Part shown: piece after piece, positions 43,385 through 50,731 of the stretch
Layout: each line of letters opens with the position of its first letter
How positions within the stretch are numbered: the first letter of the stretch is position 1
Source: Mesorhizobium tamadayense
GTDB lineage: Bacteria; Pseudomonadota; Alphaproteobacteria; Rhizobiales; Rhizobiaceae
NCBI RefSeq assembly: GCF_003863365.1
Contig: NZ_RQXT01000017.1
Coordinates: 53,909-117,908 of the forward strand
Direction of reading: 5' to 3'
DNA length: 64,000 nt
Notes under the pieces: model-generated
Databases searched by the model: none
Told to the model about the DNA's origin: nothing
What the model saw: the letters and a program-made list of their open reading frames with translations, nothing else
Made by a program: the position numbers and the translations under genes

Positions 43385-43501
43385 TTAGAGCGGCAGTGCC
43401 GCGAGCATCAGCCCGACGCCGCCCGCGATCAGAATGGCAGCCGCAAATGCCTTCCGATGGCGCTCGAAAGCGGTCGGAGCCCGATTCCAATTGTAACGCA
43501 T
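43385..43501 (-). CDS. small single-span membrane protein, 38 aa
   Basis: Reading leftward from ATG 43501, it encodes MRYNWNRAPTAFERHRK, then a hydrophobic helix AFAAAILIAGGVGLMLAALPL to the stop. A GGGGAG ribosome site lies 9 bases upstream of the ATG. A basic, aromatic N-terminus followed by one transmembrane helix is a plausible small membrane protein. I recognise no family. It lies 137 bases from, and divergent to, the second RiPP precursor, so it may share that promoter region. Confidence 0.5.
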   Translation of the reverse strand: MRYNWNRAPTAFERHRKAFAAAILIAGGVGLMLAALPL

Positions 43502-43638
43502 ACTTATTCACTCCCCAAAGCCCGCGAGCTTTTTAGCTTACTCAAGGGAAGAGATGCAACACTGGCCGGATTTCACCGGCTTGACAACGCAGCGCAGTGA
43601 TTGTCACCTGCGTCCGTCAATTTGTGGTGGGGACTCCC

Positions 43639-43728
43639 GTGAAGAAAAAGTATGAAAAACCTGCGTTGAACAAGCGCGAGAAGCTGTCGGAGGTGACGGC
43701 AAGGCCCCCGAGTTCGGGAGCCCCGTGA
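43639..43728 (+). CDS. putative RiPP precursor peptide, 29 aa
   Basis: GTG 43639 begins a 29-residue peptide with GGGGA (43629-43633) five bases upstream. After MKKK the leader reads YEKPALNKREKLSEVTA (residues 5-21). Tyr5, Pro8, Leu10 and Thr20 have exactly the spacing of the lasso leader pattern, with Glu14 in place of the usual Gly. If cleavage follows the residue after Thr, as in lasso leaders, the core is RPPSSGAP (22-29), with no Asp or Glu and so no possible lasso ring. It lies upstream of RRE, protease and kinase genes. I recall similar short rhizobial peptides being labelled putative RiPP precursors but cannot verify that. Confidence 0.7.
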   Translation: MKKKYEKPALNKREKLSEVTARPPSSGAP

Positions 43729-43884
43729 TATTGGGTGCCATGGCGAGCCTGCTTTGATCGAAGCGGGCTTTTCTTGGCAACTGCTGAGAAAGCCGGATGG
43801 TCGACGCCTGCGCCATGGCATCCGCTGACAATGGACAGCGCCGATAGGTCGCGCTAATTGCTCTGCATCAAAGGGAGCGGGCGC

Positions 43885-44172
43885 ATGGTCGAAATCGCCT
43901 CTGAAACGGTTCTGCGGATGGCGGACGACGCCTCCGTGCAGCATGTCGGCGACGGCGCCGTCGTGCTTCTGGCGCGCAGCGGCCAACTCTACACCTGCAA
44001 CGGCACCACCGAAGCCTTCCTCGACAAGGTCGACGGCGCGCGCAGCCTCGATCAGATCGTCGATCTCCTGTCGGACGAATTCGAGGTCGACAAGGCGACG
44101 CTCGGCGACGACATGACGGCGCTGGCCGCCGAACTGGTGGCGGAAGGCATCCTCGCCGGCCCGGGCGCGTGA
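43885..44172 (+). CDS. PqqD-like RiPP recognition element (second locus)
   Basis: A 95-residue PqqD-fold protein: VLRMADDASVQHVGDGAVVL, then LYTCNGTTEAFLDKVDG (aligned to the YYSLNGVGAYIWELI segment of the lasso B1 at 19047) and C-terminal helices. It should bind the Y-x2-P-x-L leader of the precursor at 43639. AAGGGAG stands 8 bases before ATG 43885. The stop overlaps the next start by one base (TGATG), so it is coupled with the protease gene. Confidence 0.82.
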   Translation: MVEIASETVLRMADDASVQHVGDGAVVLLARSGQLYTCNGTTEAFLDKVDGARSLDQIVDLLSDEFEVDKATLGDDMTALAAELVAEGILAGPGA

Positions 44173-44606
44173 TGGCCCGCGCACCGTTCCTGCGCGCCCT
44201 GTTCCGCACCCATTTGTGGCTCAGCGCCCGGCTGATGCCGGCCCTGATCGGCCGGCGCGACTTCGAGACGGTGCTGAAATGGGCGCCGCTCGACGCGCCC
44301 ACGCCCTATCGCGGCCTGCCTTCGGCCTACATCGTCACCCGCGTCAACCGAACGGTCCGGCACCCCTGGCTGATGCGCGATCGCAGATGCCTGAGGGAAG
44401 GGCTGCTCGGCTTCCGCTTCCTGCGCATGGCCGGTTTCGACCCCGAACTGCGCTTCGGCGTCGATTCGAAATCGATGCATGCGCCGCGCCTGTCGGCGCA
44501 TTGCTGGGTCTGCCTCGACGGCAAGCCGGTGGTCAGCGACAGCCTGCCCGGCATGGTGGAGATCTATCGCCACCATGCCGACGCGGCGAAGGCGCGCGCC
44601 GCTTGA
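44172..44606 (+). CDS. transglutaminase-like leader protease of lasso B2 family (second locus)
   Basis: A 144-residue protein with a full candidate catalytic triad: Cys73 in RRCLREGLLG, His110 in SAHCWVCLDG, and Asp123 in VVSDSLPG. This is the Transglut_core3 pattern of lasso B2 proteases, which release the core from its leader. It is 6 residues longer than the lasso B2 in this window and keeps the Asp that the other lost. It overlaps the B1-like gene upstream and the kinase gene downstream. Confidence 0.82.
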   Translation: MARAPFLRALFRTHLWLSARLMPALIGRRDFETVLKWAPLDAPTPYRGLPSAYIVTRVNRTVRHPWLMRDRRCLREGLLGFRFLRMAGFDPELRFGVDSKSMHAPRLSAHCWVCLDGKPVVSDSLPGMVEIYRHHADAAKARAA

Positions 44607-45592
44607 CCGGCGCGGCAACCACCTTCTGCTATGACCTCAACGGCCAGGTCATCGGCATTTCGGCATCGCGCGCCGAGCTTTGGCCGAGCTTCGACCTGAT
44701 GCTTGGCACCTTGCGTGTCAGCGAACCCGTCGAAGCTGGGTTTCGCATCGATGTCCTCGAAACGTCGGCGCTGCCGGAAGCTCCCGAAGGTAAGCTCGCC
44801 TTCGATGGCGAAGTGCCGCTGGACGGCTACTGCCGGATAATTGACGGCGGAGACGTCGTCCATCTGATCTTTCCCGGCCTCCAGACGGCCTCGATCCATA
44901 CCGACGAGGGCTGGGCCGAAATCCGCGTTCATCCCGGCAGCAAGGTCAAATGGACGCTGCTGATGATGGTGCTGGACGCCGCGCTCGATGCGGGCGGGCA
45001 GCACATGCTCCATACCGCGGGTCTGACGCTGCCCGGCCGCGAGGCGCTCGTGCTGATCCATGCGCCGAGCGGCACCGGCAAGTCGACGACGTCGCTGGCG
45101 CTGGCATCGCAGGGTTTCGGCCTCTGCTCGGACGATGTCATGATCCTTGGTGCGAGACCGGACGGCATCATAGCCTGGGGCATGCCGCGCAAAGTGAAGG
45201 TCCACCGCAACACCGCGGCCATGCTGCCGTTCGTCGCCCCCTGTCTGGGCGACAAATGGGACGCCGAGGGCGAGCAGCCCGTTTCACTGGAATGCCTCGG
45301 CAAGATAGTCCGTGTCGAGGATGTGCGGGCAAGGCCGATCGCGGGGCTTTTGCATCTCGCGCGCTCGGCCGACCGCCAGACCCGGCTCATGCCCTTGGCC
45401 AGGACCGATGCGATGGTCGCGCTTGCCACCGACAATGTCAGGACCGGCATGACCGGGCTCTTGCCGATGCAGAAACAGCGCATGGCGTCGATCGCGGCGC
45501 TGGTCAAGGCAGTGCCGACCTTCACCCTGGAAGTCGGTTCAAGCCCAACGGACGCAGCGGCGCTGATCCGTGCCGCGCTGGATCGGGCGTAG
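44603..45592 (+). CDS. HPr-kinase-like protein (second RiPP locus)
   Basis: A 329-residue HPr kinase superfamily protein, the same length as the lasso kinase at 15742. P-loop APSGTGKST (residues 154-162), preceded by MLHTAGLTLPGREALVLI, and an acidic CSDDV (175-179) align with the lasso kinase. The start is a TTG at 44603 overlapping the protease stop (TTGA); no ATG start fits. With a Ser-Ser pair in the predicted core RPPSSGAP, peptide phosphorylation is a reasonable hypothesis. The full-length protein and intact P-loop argue against a decayed gene. Confidence 0.75.
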   Translation: MTGAATTFCYDLNGQVIGISASRAELWPSFDLMLGTLRVSEPVEAGFRIDVLETSALPEAPEGKLAFDGEVPLDGYCRIIDGGDVVHLIFPGLQTASIHTDEGWAEIRVHPGSKVKWTLLMMVLDAALDAGGQHMLHTAGLTLPGREALVLIHAPSGTGKSTTSLALASQGFGLCSDDVMILGARPDGIIAWGMPRKVKVHRNTAAMLPFVAPCLGDKWDAEGEQPVSLECLGKIVRVEDVRARPIAGLLHLARSADRQTRLMPLARTDAMVALATDNVRTGMTGLLPMQKQRMASIAALVKAVPTFTLEVGSSPTDAAALIRAALDRA

Positions 45593-45804
45593 ACCGACAT
45601 CTTCAATCCCATCTAAGGATCCGCAGAGCCCGTTTCGTGTTTTCGAGAACCGGCCTACGCCGGCCGTAGCCTTCGTAGGGCGGAGACACTTATGAGGGCT
45701 TTGGCCGGCGAAGGCCGGAGCGGAGCGTACGTTGAGTGCGTGAGCACCGCGAGCGCGGAAAACACCTTCAGATGGCCGCAGGAGTAGAGTTTCCAAATGG
45801 GCTC
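45593..45804. repeat. convergent intergenic region with GC palindromes
   Basis: It lies between the stops of the kinase and the nucleotidyltransferase. It contains inverted repeats around GGCCTACGCCGGCCGTAGCC (near 45650-45670) and GGCCGGCGAAGGCCGG (near 45702). These could work as bidirectional transcription ends. No gene is seen. Confidence 0.4.
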
Positions 45805-46830
45805 TCAGGCCGGATAGGGCTTCGGCCGCGCCAGCCGCTGGACCCAGCGGAAGGCATCGCGGCTGAGGCGCGAGCGCATCTTGTCCCGCGAATTGACCCT
45901 AAGCAGCATGTTCCCGGTTATAAGCCATTTGGCGAGCCGTATCGAAAGATCGGGCTTGATGCGGCCGGCAAGCTCGATCGCGCGCGGCTCCTCGAACAGG
46001 CGCCCGGTCACGTTGAGAACGGTCGCCAGCTCGAGCTCGATGCCGGTCATGCGCGCGGCCTCGAGCAGGCGCGCTTCCGCCTCCGGCGACTGCAGCGCGC
46101 GCACCCCCTGCAGCACGTCGACACAGAGCTGCAACCGGTGGAATTTGTGGCCGCCGGCGGCGTGAACGATGGCGATGGCGAGCAGCGACGCCGGCGTGTC
46201 GGCCTCGCCGCCGTCAATGATGTTCAACTCACGGAAGCCGAGAGACAGCCGCCGCCGCATTCCGGTGTCATGCACCAGGTTGCCGTGCAGCTCGATCAGC
46301 AGGCTGGAGTTCTCCTTCTCCAGCCATTTGAACTCCTGAAGCTCGTGCGACTCGGCCTCGCCGCTGGCAAGCTTGAAGCCGCGTTCGCCGATTGTCTTGT
46401 TGGCCTCGCCGATGCTGCCGGGATCGACCAGTATGTCGATGTCGGTGAACGGCCGGTCGGCGGCATGGCGATAGAGCTTGCGCGCGAACACCGGGCCCTT
46501 GACGATGCGGGCCGGAACGCCTTTCGCCGCCAAAGCCTTCATGATGCGGTCGCCGTGATATTGCAGCAGCATCGACTGCCCGGTCGCCAGCGTCGCCTGG
46601 TCGCGCAACTCGGCCAGCTTCTGCCGCAAGGCGGCATCTTCCGGCAGGCCGGCATCGCCGCGCTCGCGGAGCTTACGCAGCATGATCGGCAGCACGCCGT
46701 GGAACTCGCCATTGGCGAGCAACGCCTTCAAGCTGTCTACCGAAAGGCTCCGGCCCCGGTCGGCCGACGTCTCCGGGTCGGCAAAGTCGAGCAGCAATTT
46801 CTCTTCGGTAGGCGAAAGCGGTGGCAGCAT
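45805..46830 (-). CDS. nucleotidyltransferase family protein (second RiPP locus)
   Basis: A 341-residue NTP_transf_5-type protein. ARIVKGPVFARKLY followed by RPFTDIDILVDPGSIGEA carries the D-x-D pair of the nucleotidyltransferase site, and SLLIELHGNLV supplies a third acidic position. It is related in plan to the protein at 20176 next to the lasso cluster. It converges on the RiPP kinase gene. Its substrate is unknown; AMP-transfer to a peptide or protein is one possibility, an inference only. ATG 46830 is used, with a TTG immediately before it. Confidence 0.72.
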   Translation of the reverse strand: MLPPLSPTEEKLLLDFADPETSADRGRSLSVDSLKALLANGEFHGVLPIMLRKLRERGDAGLPEDAALRQKLAELRDQATLATGQSMLLQYHGDRIMKALAAKGVPARIVKGPVFARKLYRHAADRPFTDIDILVDPGSIGEANKTIGERGFKLASGEAESHELQEFKWLEKENSSLLIELHGNLVHDTGMRRRLSLGFRELNIIDGGEADTPASLLAIAIVHAAGGHKFHRLQLCVDVLQGVRALQSPEAEARLLEAARMTGIELELATVLNVTGRLFEEPRAIELAGRIKPDLSIRLAKWLITGNMLLRVNSRDKMRSRLSRDAFRWVQRLARPKPYPA

Positions 46831-46897
46831 CAAACCGGCAATGGTGCGGACAAAAAGCGGACTCCCCGGAATATGTCGCAGAAAAGCCTTCGCGAAG

Positions 46898-47884
46898 CTA
46901 CATCCCCCAACGCAGCGCCGCCGTATGCACCGGCGCGTCCCACAGCGCCGTCATTTCCTCGTCCAGCATGGTCAGCGTGATCGAGCAGCCGGCCATGTCG
47001 AGCGAGGTGACATAGGATCCGACCAGCGAGCGGGTCACCGTCACGCCGCTCTTCTCGAAGATTTTGCGGGCGCTGTTGTACATCAGGTAAAGTTCCATCG
47101 CCGGCGTGCCGCCGAAGCCGTTGACGAAGAGCAGCGCCGGTCCTTTGGCGCGATCGCCAAGGTCGCCGGCGATCGCCGCGCAAACCTCCTCGGCGATGGC
47201 GTCGGCGCTCTTCAGCGCGTCGCGCCGCCGGCCGGGCTCGCCATGGATGCCGACGCCGAACTCCATCTCGGTGTCGCCGATCTCGAAAGTCGGCCTGCCC
47301 GCCGCCGGCACGGTGCAGCTGGTCAGCGCCACGCCCATCGAGCGTGTCGCGGCATTGACGCGATCGCCAAGCGCCTTGAGCCAGGGCAGCGCCATGCCTT
47401 GCTCGGCGGCGGCCCCGACAATCTTCTCCACCGCCAGCGTGCCGGCGACGCCGCGCCGCCCGGTGGTATAGGACGAGTTCTCGACCGCGACGTCGTCATT
47501 GGTCACCACCTGCAGCACGCCTTCCGACATCTCGGCGGCCATGTCGAAATTCATCACGTCGCCTTCGTAGTTCTTGACGATGAACAGGCAGCCGGCGCCG
47601 GTGTCGACGGCCTGCACCGCGGCCAGCATCTGGTCCGGCGTCGGCGAGGTGAAGACCTGGCCGGGGCAGGCGGCGTCCAGCATGCCGTGGCCGACCAGCC
47701 CGCCATGCAGCGGCTCGTGGCCGGAGCCGCCGCCCGAGATCAGCGCCACCTTGCCAGGCTTAAGCTCCTTGCGGCGGACGAATTTGTGCTCATCGCCGAG
47801 CACGAGAATGTCCGAATGGGCACCGACGAAGCCATCCAGGCTTTCGGTGAGGACCGTGTCCACCGAATTGAGAAACTTCTTCAT
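46898..47884 (-). CDS. dhaK: dihydroxyacetone kinase subunit DhaK (PTS-type)
   Basis: A 328-residue Dak1-domain protein that binds the keto-triose substrate covalently through His214 in GVGIHGEPG. The glycine-rich ISGGGSGHEPLHGGLVG and FIVKNYEGDVMNF segments are typical. It would receive phosphate from DhaL-ADP recharged by DhaM. It is the last gene of the long operon, 80 bases from the helical regulator-like gene. A second Dak1 domain exists in the fused protein at 51341. Confidence 0.9.
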   Translation of the reverse strand: MKKFLNSVDTVLTESLDGFVGAHSDILVLGDEHKFVRRKELKPGKVALISGGGSGHEPLHGGLVGHGMLDAACPGQVFTSPTPDQMLAAVQAVDTGAGCLFIVKNYEGDVMNFDMAAEMSEGVLQVVTNDDVAVENSSYTTGRRGVAGTLAVEKIVGAAAEQGMALPWLKALGDRVNAATRSMGVALTSCTVPAAGRPTFEIGDTEMEFGVGIHGEPGRRRDALKSADAIAEEVCAAIAGDLGDRAKGPALLFVNGFGGTPAMELYLMYNSARKIFEKSGVTVTRSLVGSYVTSLDMAGCSITLTMLDEEMTALWDAPVHTAALRWGM

Positions 47885-47915
47885 GGCCGTCCTCCCGAAT
47901 GGTCCTTGATATAAG

Positions 47916-47958
47916 CAACTCCGAACGGAAAACCGCTACACACTTTTTCCTGGAATTG
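47916..47958. repeat. short palindromic repeat (CAATTCC/GGAATTG family), copy 1
   Basis: Bounded by CAACTCC and GGAATTG, with AACGGAAAACCGCTACAC and TTTTTCC inside. A related element in the opposite orientation is at 59127-59168. It lies in the 80-base gap before dhaK. Confidence 0.55.
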
Positions 47959-47964
47959 CTGCGG

Positions 47965-48396
47965 TCAGCTGCTGCTCTTGCCGGCGATGCTAGTGATCTT
48001 CTGGATGAATTCGTTGATCGCCCGGTCGAGTGCGGCGTTCTGCCTGTCGTCGCCGAAATCCGGCACGATGAGCGAGACGTGGCGTGTCTTGCGCGGACCA
48101 GAGGCGGCCGGCAGCTTGCCGGGATGCGCCTGATGATAGGCGGCAAGGAACTGGTCGCGCTCGGCCGGGCTGAAATGGCAGACGGTGAAGATAGAAGGCA
48201 AATGCTTCGACGGAATGGGGATCGAGTAGGCCGGGCTCGAGATCTGCGTGACGAAGCTGCGGTGCTTGCCGAGCGCATCGGCAAGGCGCTGGCGCATGCC
48301 CGACGGCCGCTGGTCGATGACCTGCGACAGGATCGTCTTGTAGGCGCGGATCGCGTCTTCCGCGCCGGCTTCCTGTATCTTGGCTGCCTTGGCCAT
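47965..48396 (-). CDS. hypothetical protein, possible helix-turn-helix regulator, 143 aa
   Basis: No family with a known role is recognised with confidence. Residues about 20-75 (YKTILSQVIDQRPSGMRQRL, ADALGKHRSFVTQISSPAY) look like a helix-turn-helix of the Cro/XRE kind, and the C-terminal half has a conserved-looking FSPAERDQFLAAYHQAHPGK and VPDFGDDRQNAALDRAINEF. Placed between Enzyme I and DhaK genes in the operon, it could be a regulator of the kinase system. It starts 7 bases after the Enzyme I stop. Confidence 0.6.
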   Translation of the reverse strand: MAKAAKIQEAGAEDAIRAYKTILSQVIDQRPSGMRQRLADALGKHRSFVTQISSPAYSIPIPSKHLPSIFTVCHFSPAERDQFLAAYHQAHPGKLPAASGPRKTRHVSLIVPDFGDDRQNAALDRAINEFIQKITSIAGKSSS

Positions 48397-48403
48397 GCCG
48401 CGC

Positions 48404-49978
48404 TTACACCGAAACGTCCGCGATGGCCGCCTTGGCCGTCGCGAGTTGCGGCGGAGCGACCGAAAGATCACGCAGGCCGGCTTCAAGCAGCGCGGGGATG
48501 GCGGCCGGGTCGCCGCCCGCGTCGCCGCAGAGGCTGACCGGAATTCCTTTCTCGCGTCCGAAGGCCGCGACCGAAGCGATCAGCCGCAGGACGGCCGGAT
48601 GATGGACCGAATTGAGCGGCGCGACGGCACCATTGTCGCGTGCCGCCGCCATCACATATTGCGTCAGATCATTGGAGCCGATCGAGAAGAACGCGACGTT
48701 GGCAAACGCCTCCGGCGCGATGGCGACAGACGGCACCTCGACCATGATGCCAAGCGGCGGCAGCCTGTGCGCAACACCGCGCGCGGCAAGCGCCGCCTGC
48801 TCTTCAGCGAACAGCGCGGCGGCCTGGCTGTACTCTTCGGCGGTGGCGATCATCGGAAACATCACCTTCAGATTGCCGTGGATGGCGGCGCGCAGCAATG
48901 CCCGGATCTGAACACGGAAGATATCGCGCCGCGCCAGCGACAGCCTGATGCCGCGCAGGCCAAGGAAAGGATTGGTTTCCTCGACGGTGAAGCCGGGGAC
49001 CGGCTTGTCGCCGCCGGCGTCGACGGTGCGTATGGTCACCGGTTTTTCTCCGGCCCATTCCAGCACCCTGCGATACGCGTGGTACTGCGTCTCCTCATCC
49101 GGCAGCGCCTTGCCGAACAGGAACTCCGTCCGCATCAGGCCGACGCCGTCGCAAGTCGCGATATCGATGCCGTCGACATCGGAAGGGTAGGCGATGTTCA
49201 CTCGCACCCGCACGGGAGTGCCGGCTTTGGTCACCGCCGGCTGGATGAGAAAGGTCTGCGCTTTGCCCTGTTGCACGGCGAAGGAGGAGGACGACTGGTG
49301 GAAGGCTTCGATCTCCGCCGGCGAGGGCGAGAGCACGATGCCGCCATGCTCGGCGTCGAGCAAAGCGACCCCTGCTGGTTTATCCGCCAAGTCGCCGAGC
49401 CCCACCACCATCGGCACGCCGCGCGAGCGCGCCAGCATGGCGACATGGCTGGCCGTGCTGCCGGCCTTGAGCGCGATGCCGCCGCCTTTGCTCCAGTCGG
49501 TCTCAAGGAAGCGCGTCGGCGGGATGTCCGTGCCGTAGAGGATGGCGCCCGGGGGTGCTGCGTCCTCGCTGTCCTCGCTCAGCGCCCGCAGCACCTGGTC
49601 GCGGATGTCGCGCAGGTCGGCGGCGCGGGCGCGAAAATAGTCCTGGTCGGACGCCTCGTAGCCGGCGATCTCGGCATCCAGCGCCTGCCGCCAGGCAGCG
49701 TCGGCCGGTTCGCCGGAACCGATCGCCGCGATGGCCGGACCGCTCAGCGCGTCGTCCTGCAGCATCGCGATGTGGAATTCGAGTATGCCGGCGGCATCGG
49801 CGTCGGCGGCGTCGGTAAGCGATGTCAGCCGGCGCACCGCCTTGCCGATCGCCGCCTTCAGCGCTGCTTCTTCCCCTGCCGGGCTCGCCTTGCGTCTGTA
49901 GGCAACCGGCGGCCGGTCGAGCTCGAACAGCGGCCCTTCGGCATAACCTGGAGACGCGGGAACACCGTCAATCCGCAT
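48404..49978 (-). CDS. PTS Enzyme I dedicated to the Dha system
   Basis: A 524-residue phosphoenolpyruvate-protein phosphotransferase. The N-terminal domain has the phospho-His178 in KAGSTASHVAMLARSRGVP. The C-terminal PEP-binding TIM barrel shows GLMRTEFLF, FNPFLGLRG-like TNPFLGLRGIRL, and the acid/base Cys in SLCGDAGGD. It has no GAF domain, so it is PtsI-like rather than PtsP. ATG 49978 follows AAGGGA at 9 bases. HPr and DhaM genes precede it in the operon, so it should feed phosphate from PEP to DhaM. Confidence 0.85.
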   Translation of the reverse strand: MRIDGVPASPGYAEGPLFELDRPPVAYRRKASPAGEEAALKAAIGKAVRRLTSLTDAADADAAGILEFHIAMLQDDALSGPAIAAIGSGEPADAAWRQALDAEIAGYEASDQDYFRARAADLRDIRDQVLRALSEDSEDAAPPGAILYGTDIPPTRFLETDWSKGGGIALKAGSTASHVAMLARSRGVPMVVGLGDLADKPAGVALLDAEHGGIVLSPSPAEIEAFHQSSSSFAVQQGKAQTFLIQPAVTKAGTPVRVRVNIAYPSDVDGIDIATCDGVGLMRTEFLFGKALPDEETQYHAYRRVLEWAGEKPVTIRTVDAGGDKPVPGFTVEETNPFLGLRGIRLSLARRDIFRVQIRALLRAAIHGNLKVMFPMIATAEEYSQAAALFAEEQAALAARGVAHRLPPLGIMVEVPSVAIAPEAFANVAFFSIGSNDLTQYVMAAARDNGAVAPLNSVHHPAVLRLIASVAAFGREKGIPVSLCGDAGGDPAAIPALLEAGLRDLSVAPPQLATAKAAIADVSV

Positions 49979-50019
49979 GGCCCGCATCCCTTGCGAGGCC
50001 AGGGATACCCAGACCCGTT

Positions 50020-50322
50020 TCAAGCGGACCGGGCATGGTCCCTGTCCTCGTCGAAGTCGCGCTGCACCAGGTCGACCAGCGCGCCTACCGCTTCCTGGGC
50101 GCCGTCACCTCGCGCCCTTATGTGCAGCACGGTCCCTTTCGGCGCCTTGGCCGCCATCACCTTGACGATGCTCTTGGCGTCGACCCAAGGGCCATTGGCG
50201 GCGACGGCCACTTCCACATCGGCCGCGAACGACTTGGCGAGCTTGGTGAACTTCACCGAAGGGCGCGCATGCAGGCCCACTTTGTGGGTGATCAGAACCG
50301 TGGCTTCGGCGGATGCGGACAT
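50020..50322 (-). CDS. PTS phosphocarrier protein HPr
   Basis: A 100-residue HPr with phospho-His18 in KVGLHARPSVKF and the second conserved site Ser51 in AKSIVKVMAAKAPKG, where HPr kinase can phosphorylate canonical HPr. It carries phosphate from Enzyme I to DhaM. The gene is 19 bases after dhaM and 41 bases before the Enzyme I gene. Its presence in the window raises the alternative that the HPr-kinase-like proteins act on it, but both of those are embedded in RiPP operons far away. Confidence 0.9.
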   Translation of the reverse strand: MSASAEATVLITHKVGLHARPSVKFTKLAKSFAADVEVAVAANGPWVDAKSIVKVMAAKAPKGTVLHIRARGDGAQEAVGALVDLVQRDFDEDRDHARSA

Positions 50323-50341
50323 TCAGTCGGTTCCCGTTCAC

Positions 50342-50731
50342 TCACGACGGCGACAATTCATGCGCCGTCGCCACCACTTCCTTGAGCGAGGCGCCGCCGG
50401 AAGCTTCCGTCGCCGCCATCACCGCGCCCTCGACGATCGGCGCGTTGCAGACCACGATCTTGTGGGAGCGCGGCTCGCCGATCATCTCGACCGCCATCTC
50501 GCTGTTGGTCTCGGCGCCGCCGAGATCGACCAGGATGGCGACACCCGCTTCCGACCATGCCTTGTCGATCGCGCCCATGATCGCCTCGACGCTGGTGCCG
50601 AGCCCGCCATGGCCGTTTCCGCCGCACCATGCAAGCGGCACTTCGTCGCCCACCATCTGGCGCACCATGTCGGCCGTGCCTTCGGCGACCAGCGGCGAAT
50701 GCGACACGATAACAATACCGACATTGCTCAT
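50342..50731 (-). CDS. dhaM: dihydroxyacetone kinase phosphotransfer subunit DhaM
   Basis: A 129-residue EIIA-Man-type domain with the phospho-His11 in IVIVSHSPLVAEG and the acidic LVDLGGAETNSEMA segment. It rephosphorylates ADP bound in DhaL using phosphate from HPr. In Escherichia coli DhaM is fused to HPr and Enzyme I domains; here the three are separate genes in the same order. ATG 50731 shares a base with the dhaL stop (TGATG). Confidence 0.9.
   Translation of the reverse strand: MSNVGIVIVSHSPLVAEGTADMVRQMVGDEVPLAWCGGNGHGGLGTSVEAIMGAIDKAWSEAGVAILVDLGGAETNSEMAVEMIGEPRSHKIVVCNAPIVEGAVMAATEASGGASLKEVVATAHELSPS

Noticed and set aside
43283..43600. A 105-codon plus-strand frame before the second RiPP precursor
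   Set aside because: Low-quality translation without recognisable pattern; the 38-residue minus-strand peptide with ribosome site explains part of this stretch better.
43230..46830. Second lasso peptide cluster
   Set aside because: No cyclase homologue is present and the precursor core lacks Asp or Glu, so it is described as a different RiPP-like system.
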